Positions 5,885 through 10,199 of a stretch of DNA of 10,199 bases are shown in pieces. The notes beneath the pieces are model-generated. The model was not told where the DNA came from. It ran no database searches and worked only from the letters and a program-made list of their open reading frames with translations. The stretch is from positions 1 through 10,199 of the forward strand of contig JAPPKI010000547.1 in the NCBI GenBank assembly GCA_028820035.1, in the 5' to 3' direction. This DNA comes from a bacterium (GTDB lineage: Bacteria > Actinomycetota > Acidimicrobiia > Acidimicrobiales > Bin134). Position 1 is the first letter of the stretch; every line of letters begins with the position of its first letter. Both the position numbers and the translations under genes were made by a program.

Positions 5885-7867
5885 ATGCCCGCGTTCCCCG
5901 CCGCTCTCGAAAGCCAAGGCATCAGCGTGATCCGCGGCCTCGCCATGGACGCCCCTCACCAAGCCCGCTCCGGGCATCAGGGGACGGCCATGGCTATGGC
6001 ACCACTGGCCCACGTGCTTTGGACCCGAATAATGAGTTACGACGCCGACGACCCGACTTGGCCCGACCGGGACCGGTTCGTGCTCAGCGCCGGCCACGCC
6101 TCCATCCTGCTGTACTCGATGCTCCATTTGACCGGCCAAGGGCTGACCCTGGACGATCTGCGGGACTTCCGCCAGTGGGGAAGCCGCACTCCCGGACATC
6201 CTGAGGCCGGCCACACCGCGGGTGTGGAGGTCACAACCGGGCCGCTAGGCCAGGGAATCGCCAACGCGGTGGGAATGGCCCTGGCCGAGCGCTGGCTGCG
6301 TCACCGTTTCGGCGCCGATGTCTGCGACCACCGGGTGTTCGCTCTATGCAGCGACGGCGACCTCTCCGAGGGGATCAGCCATGAGGCTGCCTCGCTGGCT
6401 GGGCATCATCGCCTCGATCGGCTGGTCTGCCTGTACGACGACAACCGGATCACCATTGACGGGCCGACCGACCTCTCACTGTCTGACGACGCGGCCCAGC
6501 GATTCGAGGCCTACGGCTGGCATGTGGTGGACCTGGGTGAGGCTGCCGAGGATCTTGATGCCCTCGAAACAGGAATCAGAACGGCAATGGCAGTGGGCGA
6601 CGCTCCGTCGATGGTCATTATCCGCAGTCATGTCGCCTTTCCCTCCCCGGGCCAAACCGATAACCATGAGGCCCACGGCTATTCGCTGTTCGACGAGGAG
6701 ATCGCGGCTACCAAGGCAGTGATGGGGCTGCCAGCCGACAAGTCCTTCTATGTACCCGACGACGTGCTCGATGCCTATCGGGCGGCTGGTCGCCGGAATG
6801 CCTCCGAGCGGTTGGTCTGGCAACAACAGGTGGAAGCACTTGGACCCCTGCGTTCGGAGTACGAGGCTTGCCTGGCTGGTAGGGGGCTTCCCGGCTGGGA
6901 GAACAAGCTCCCGTCGTGGCCCGCCGGCGAGTCGGTAGCCACCCGCAAGGCCAGCTCCGCCTGCCTCAATGCCATGGCCGATGTCGTCCCGGGCCTGATC
7001 GCGGGGGGCGCCGACCTCACCGGCAACACCGGAACCAGCCTCTCCGACGCCGAACCGCTCAGCTCGACCCACCCTGCCGGACGCCAGATCTACTTCGGCA
7101 TTCGAGAGCATGCCATGGGTGCGGTGCTCAACGGAGCCGCTCTGCACGGAGGCGTGCTCCCGATAGGGGGCACCTTCCTGGTGTTCAGCGACTACATGCG
7201 GCCCGCGGTTCGATTGGCTGCATTGTCGGGGGCCCACAGCATCTTCGTGTGGAGCCACGATTCCGTGGGGGTCGGCGAGGACGGCCCCACCCACCAGCCG
7301 GTCGAGCACGTCATGTCGCTACGGGCCATTCCCGGCCTGCGAGTGTTCCGTCCGTCCGACGGCAACGAAGTGGCGGAAGCATGGCGGCTGGCTGTCGATC
7401 TCGATGGCCCCAGCGCCATGATCCTGACGCGACAGAACGTGCCTGTCTTGGAGGGAACCGCAGCTAACGACGGCCTGGCCCGAGGTGCCTACACCTTGGT
7501 CGACCGGCCCAACCCCGAGGTGATACTGGTGGGCTCCGGCAGCGAGGTATCGCTCTGCGTCGACGCGGCAACCGCTCTCGCGGAACAGGGCGTAAGCGCT
7601 CGAGTGGTCTCTATGCCCTGCTGGGAGTTGTTCGCCGAACAAGACCCGGCCTACCAGGAAAGCGTGCTGTTGCCGGGAGTGCCCAAGCTGTCGGTGGAAG
7701 CCGGGGTAACACTGGGCTGGGAGCGGTGGGTGGACCTTCCTGTGGGCATCAACCGTTTCGGGGCGTCGGCACCAGGGTCAGAAGTGCTGGACAAGCTGGG
7801 GATTAACCCGGCCAACGTAGCCGCTCAGGCGGTATCGCTGATTGAGAGCGAGGAGCAACAAAGATGA
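5885..7867 (+). CDS. tkt: Transketolase
   Basis: This 660-aa cytoplasmic, thiamine-diphosphate-dependent enzyme transfers two-carbon ketol units in the non-oxidative pentose phosphate pathway. Domain 1 has SGHQGTAMAMAP (29-40), SAGHAS (68-73), TPGHPEAGHTAGVEVTTGPLG (102-122) and the cofactor/metal loop SDGDLSEGISHEAASLAG (156-173) with DDNRITIDG (185-193). Domain 2 has TRKAS (353-357), GADLTGNTGTS (375-385), FGIREHAMGA (404-413) with the catalytic Glu408, and HDSVGVGEDGPTHQPVEH (458-475). The C-terminal domain includes LVGSGSEVSL (548-557), RVVSMPCWELF (573-583) and VEAGVTLGWERW (604-615). Length is normal. Small departures are Gln32 where SGHPG usually has Pro, and SDG rather than GDG in the cofactor loop. 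The latter is also seen in mycobacterial transketolases. All core residues are kept. The ATG at 5885 follows AAAGGA by 11 nt. The stop overlaps the tal start (ATGA), so the pair is translationally coupled. Confidence 0.96.
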   Translation: MPAFPAALESQGISVIRGLAMDAPHQARSGHQGTAMAMAPLAHVLWTRIMSYDADDPTWPDRDRFVLSAGHASILLYSMLHLTGQGLTLDDLRDFRQWGSRTPGHPEAGHTAGVEVTTGPLGQGIANAVGMALAERWLRHRFGADVCDHRVFALCSDGDLSEGISHEAASLAGHHRLDRLVCLYDDNRITIDGPTDLSLSDDAAQRFEAYGWHVVDLGEAAEDLDALETGIRTAMAVGDAPSMVIIRSHVAFPSPGQTDNHEAHGYSLFDEEIAATKAVMGLPADKSFYVPDDVLDAYRAAGRRNASERLVWQQQVEALGPLRSEYEACLAGRGLPGWENKLPSWPAGESVATRKASSACLNAMADVVPGLIAGGADLTGNTGTSLSDAEPLSSTHPAGRQIYFGIREHAMGAVLNGAALHGGVLPIGGTFLVFSDYMRPAVRLAALSGAHSIFVWSHDSVGVGEDGPTHQPVEHVMSLRAIPGLRVFRPSDGNEVAEAWRLAVDLDGPSAMILTRQNVPVLEGTAANDGLARGAYTLVDRPNPEVILVGSGSEVSLCVDAATALAEQGVSARVVSMPCWELFAEQDPAYQESVLLPGVPKLSVEAGVTLGWERWVDLPVGINRFGASAPGSEVLDKLGINPANVAAQAVSLIESEEQQR

Positions 7868-8967
7868 GCATTCTCCACGACTTGTACCGCGAGCACGGGC
7901 AGAGCCCTTGGCTCGACAATCTGCGCCGAGAGTGGATCAACAACGGTGAGCTGGACCGCTGGGTTGAGCGCGGCGTGCGAGGACTCACTTCCAATCCCAG
8001 CATCTTTCAGAAGGCCATGACCTCGGGGCGCGAATACGACGAGCAGTTCGCCGGATTGTTGGCCGGCGGATTGAGCGTTGCCGATGGCTATTGGGAGCTC
8101 GTGCTCACCGACATCGGGGGCGCCCTTGACGCGCTCGCCCCGGTACACGACACCAGTGACGGCCTGGATGGCTTCGTCTCAGTGGAGGTCGACCCCAAGC
8201 TGGCCCGCGATGCCGGTGGCACCCTGGCCGCGGCCCGGGCGCTCCACCAGCGCGTCAACCGCTCCAATCTCTACGTGAAGATCCCCGGGACCGCTGAGGG
8301 CCTTCCCGCCATCGAGGCCATGACCGCTGAAGGGCGCAGCATCAACGTGACCCTCTTGTTCTCGTTGTCCCGCTACGCCGAGGTTATCGAGGCCTATCTC
8401 CGCGGCCTTGAGGCCTGCCCCGGCGACCTGTCATCAGTTTCCGGGGTGGCCTCCTTCTTCATCAGCCGCACCGACACTGAAGTGGACCGACGTCTGGAGG
8501 CCATCGGCACTCGTGAGGCGCTGGCCCTGCGGGGTCAAACTGCGGTGGCCCAAGGCCAGGTGGCCTACAAATTGTTCACCGAGCAGTTCACCGGGCCCCG
8601 CTGGGAGGCTTTGGCCGCCCGAGGGGCACGAGTGCAAAGGCCGCTGTGGGCTTCCACTTCCACCAAGAATCCGGCTTATCCTGACACCCTCTATGTCGAT
8701 CAGCTCATCGGGCCCAACACTGTGAACACGCTGCCTGACGCCACACTGGAAGCGTTTACCGACCGCGGAACACTGGCCCGTACCGTGGATGCCGACCCCG
8801 ACGCCGCCCAGTCGATTCTGGATAGAGTCGCCAATGTCGGCGTAGACCTCGATGCGGTGGCCGACCGGCTGGAGGACGAGGGGGTGTCAGCCTTCGTGAA
8901 GTCATTCGACGACTTGCTGGAAAGCCTGGCCACAACCGCCGATCGATTGACGGAAGGCCATCGGTGA
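7864..8967 (+). CDS. tal: Transaldolase
   Basis: This 367-aa cytoplasmic enzyme moves a dihydroxyacetone unit between sugar phosphates (sedoheptulose 7-phosphate plus glyceraldehyde 3-phosphate to erythrose 4-phosphate plus fructose 6-phosphate). It has the actinobacterial/cyanobacterial long form (TalB type 2). Motifs are RGLTSNPSIFQKA (39-51), the family N-terminal signature, and VSVEVDPKLA (105-114). NLYVKIPGTAEGL (135-147) carries the Schiff-base Lys139, and INVTLLFSLSRY (160-171), VASFFISRTDTEVD (195-208) and RPLWASTSTKNP (259-270) follow. YVDQLIGPNTVNTLP (277-291) closes the barrel. The start is certain: AGGAG at 7851-7855 is 8 nt upstream of the ATG, which overlaps the tkt stop. Its own stop overlaps the next start as GTGA. 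With tkt it forms the complete non-oxidative pentose phosphate carbon-shuffling pair. Confidence 0.96.
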   Translation: MSILHDLYREHGQSPWLDNLRREWINNGELDRWVERGVRGLTSNPSIFQKAMTSGREYDEQFAGLLAGGLSVADGYWELVLTDIGGALDALAPVHDTSDGLDGFVSVEVDPKLARDAGGTLAAARALHQRVNRSNLYVKIPGTAEGLPAIEAMTAEGRSINVTLLFSLSRYAEVIEAYLRGLEACPGDLSSVSGVASFFISRTDTEVDRRLEAIGTREALALRGQTAVAQGQVAYKLFTEQFTGPRWEALAARGARVQRPLWASTSTKNPAYPDTLYVDQLIGPNTVNTLPDATLEAFTDRGTLARTVDADPDAAQSILDRVANVGVDLDAVADRLEDEGVSAFVKSFDDLLESLATTADRLTEGHR

Positions 8968-10199
8968 CAATTTCGGACACCGGCAGTCATAGCCTTCTGG
9001 ATCTGGACCTGGCCGAACTCATGGCCCAGGCCCGAGAGATTCGGGATCGAGCGCACGGTGCCCGGGTGACCTATTCCCCGAAGGTGTTCATCCCTCTCAC
9101 CATGCTGTGCCGGGACAAGTGCGGCTACTGCACCTTCGCCCAGCCTCCGGCCCGGTTGGAGTCGCCCTACCTCAGCGATCACGACGTGCTGGCCATCGCC
9201 GAATCGGGAGCGGCCGCCGGCTGCCACGAAGCGCTCTTCACCTTGGGCGAGCGCCCCGAACTGCGCTACCCCGATGCCGCAAAGTGGCTGAATCAGCACG
9301 GATTTTCCTCCACCGTGGACTATCTGGCCCATGCCACCCGGCTCGTGGTGGACAAGACCGGACTGCTCCCCCACGCAAACGCCGGGGCACTCTATTCCGA
9401 TGAACTGGCCCTGCTCCGCAAGACCGCCCCATCGCAGGGGATGATGCTCGAGACGCTGGCCGATCTGGACTGCCATCGGGGATCACCCGACAAGACCCCC
9501 GACCGGCGCCTGTCCACTTTGGAGGCCGCGGGCCGACTGGCCATCCCGTTCACCACCGGAATCCTGGTGGGGATCGGGGAAACTCGCGCCGACCGAGTCG
9601 ATGCTCTAGAGGCCATCGCTGAATCTCATCGGCGCTGGGGCCACATTCAAGAGGTCATCGTCCAGAATTTCCTGCCCAAGCCGGGCACGGCCATGCATGC
9701 CGCTCCGCCCTGCGAGGGCGACGAGTATCTGGAGGCCATCGCTCTCGCTCGTCTCATCCTGCCTGAGGAGATCCACCTTCAGGCCCCGCCCAACCTCTCC
9801 GACGATTTTGGCCGGCTGCTCGATGCGGGCATCGACGATTGGGGAGGGGTCTCCCCGGTCACCGCCGACCACGTGAATCCTGAGCGCCCATGGCCGGCCC
9901 TCGAACGATTGCGGGCAGTCACAGAGGCCAAGGGATTCGCTTTGGCACCTCGGCTGACTGTGTATCCCGAATACGCACTCGACTCCGAGCGATGGCTCGA
10001 TCAGGACATGCGGTTCCCAGTGCTTGACCGCAGCGATGCGGAAGGCCTGGGACGATCCGAGGACGGCGGCTGGTACTCCGGCGCTGATGCCGCACCGCCG
10101 CAGTTGCTCGCACCACCGTCCGACCAGAGCGCAACCCCGGCTGGCGCCACTGCCCGGCCCTCGATGCTGCTGGCCACACCATTTGATACTGGTGTTCTG
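8964..10199 (+). CDS. fbiC: FO synthase FbiC, N-terminal (CofG) half, runs off the window
   Basis: 412 codons are visible with no stop. The protein is a radical SAM enzyme of coenzyme F420 biosynthesis. FO synthase joins tyrosine to 5-amino-6-(D-ribitylamino)uracil to make the deazaflavin FO. The CofG part starts with VTYSPKVFIPLTMLC (35-49) and the cluster-binding CRDKCGYC motif (Cys49, Cys53, Cys56). It continues with HEALFTLGERPE (88-99), the TTGILVGIGET stretch (near 198-208), IQEVIVQNF and QAPPNLSDD. It then shows GIDDWGGVSPVTADHVNPERPWP and LTVYPEY, all hallmarks of CofG. After about residue 360 comes an Ala/Pro-rich, poorly conserved stretch that resembles the linker before the CofH half in fused actinobacterial FbiC. 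The lack of a stop where CofG alone would end also favours the fusion. The GTG at 8964 has GGAAGG at 8952-8957 (6 nt spacing) and overlaps the tal stop. Compared with mycobacterial FbiC the N-terminus is short. Confidence 0.93.
   Translation, partial: MTISDTGSHSLLDLDLAELMAQAREIRDRAHGARVTYSPKVFIPLTMLCRDKCGYCTFAQPPARLESPYLSDHDVLAIAESGAAAGCHEALFTLGERPELRYPDAAKWLNQHGFSSTVDYLAHATRLVVDKTGLLPHANAGALYSDELALLRKTAPSQGMMLETLADLDCHRGSPDKTPDRRLSTLEAAGRLAIPFTTGILVGIGETRADRVDALEAIAESHRRWGHIQEVIVQNFLPKPGTAMHAAPPCEGDEYLEAIALARLILPEEIHLQAPPNLSDDFGRLLDAGIDDWGGVSPVTADHVNPERPWPALERLRAVTEAKGFALAPRLTVYPEYALDSERWLDQDMRFPVLDRSDAEGLGRSEDGGWYSGADAAPPQLLAPPSDQSATPAGATARPSMLLATPFDTGVL

Noticed and set aside
5288..6214. 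Minus-strand open frame (308 codons) across FIST and tkt
   Set aside because: It is antisense to two confidently identified genes, spans their junction, and has Ser/Arg/Pro-rich sequence without recognisable domains.
6476..7309. Minus-strand open frame (277 codons) inside tkt
   Set aside because: It is antisense to conserved transketolase core motifs, with no family resemblance.
8700..9476. Minus-strand open frame (258 codons) across tal and fbiC
   Set aside because: It is opposite two strongly supported coding regions, a by-product of high GC at third codon positions.

Overview
The window is GC-rich, densely packed bacterial DNA with many GTG starts and 4-bp start/stop overlaps. It looks like a high-GC actinobacterium, plausibly an Acidimicrobiia-type lineage. 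The main support is the start of an FbiC-type FO synthase (coenzyme F420 biosynthesis) together with the style of the transketolase and the ADP-forming acyl-CoA synthetase. This is an inference from protein style, not a database match. No rRNA, tRNA, CRISPR array or mobile element was seen.

Layout: two divergent gene runs leave a central 158-bp intergenic region (3738-3895). The leftward run (minus strand) contains four genes. First is an ATP-grasp (beta) subunit and then a CoA-binding (alpha) subunit of an ADP-forming acyl-CoA synthetase, joined by an ATGA overlap. Next is a membrane-anchored protein of the DacB/PBP4 family (peptidase S13) in which all three catalytic motifs have been lost. 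Last is the first ~30 codons of a LON substrate-binding-domain protein, cut by the left edge of the window.

The rightward run (plus strand) begins with a membrane fatty-acyl desaturase that has complete histidine boxes, followed by a two-domain FIST sensory protein. Then comes a tightly packed trio: transketolase (tkt), transaldolase (tal) and the 5' part of fbiC. tkt/tal overlap by ATGA and tal/fbiC by GTGA.

How the genes may work together: tkt and tal are the non-oxidative pentose phosphate pathway. They make erythrose 4-phosphate (a tyrosine precursor) and exchange pentose phosphates (the source of the ribityl chain). FbiC condenses tyrosine with a ribitylaminouracil, so a tkt-tal-fbiC transcript would link supply of both precursors to F420 synthesis. 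The left arm and the desaturase both concern acyl groups and may share regulation through the divergent promoter region. The most unusual item is the catalytically dead DacB-like protein, which keeps the fold signatures of its family but has no lysine at all in its first 332 residues.
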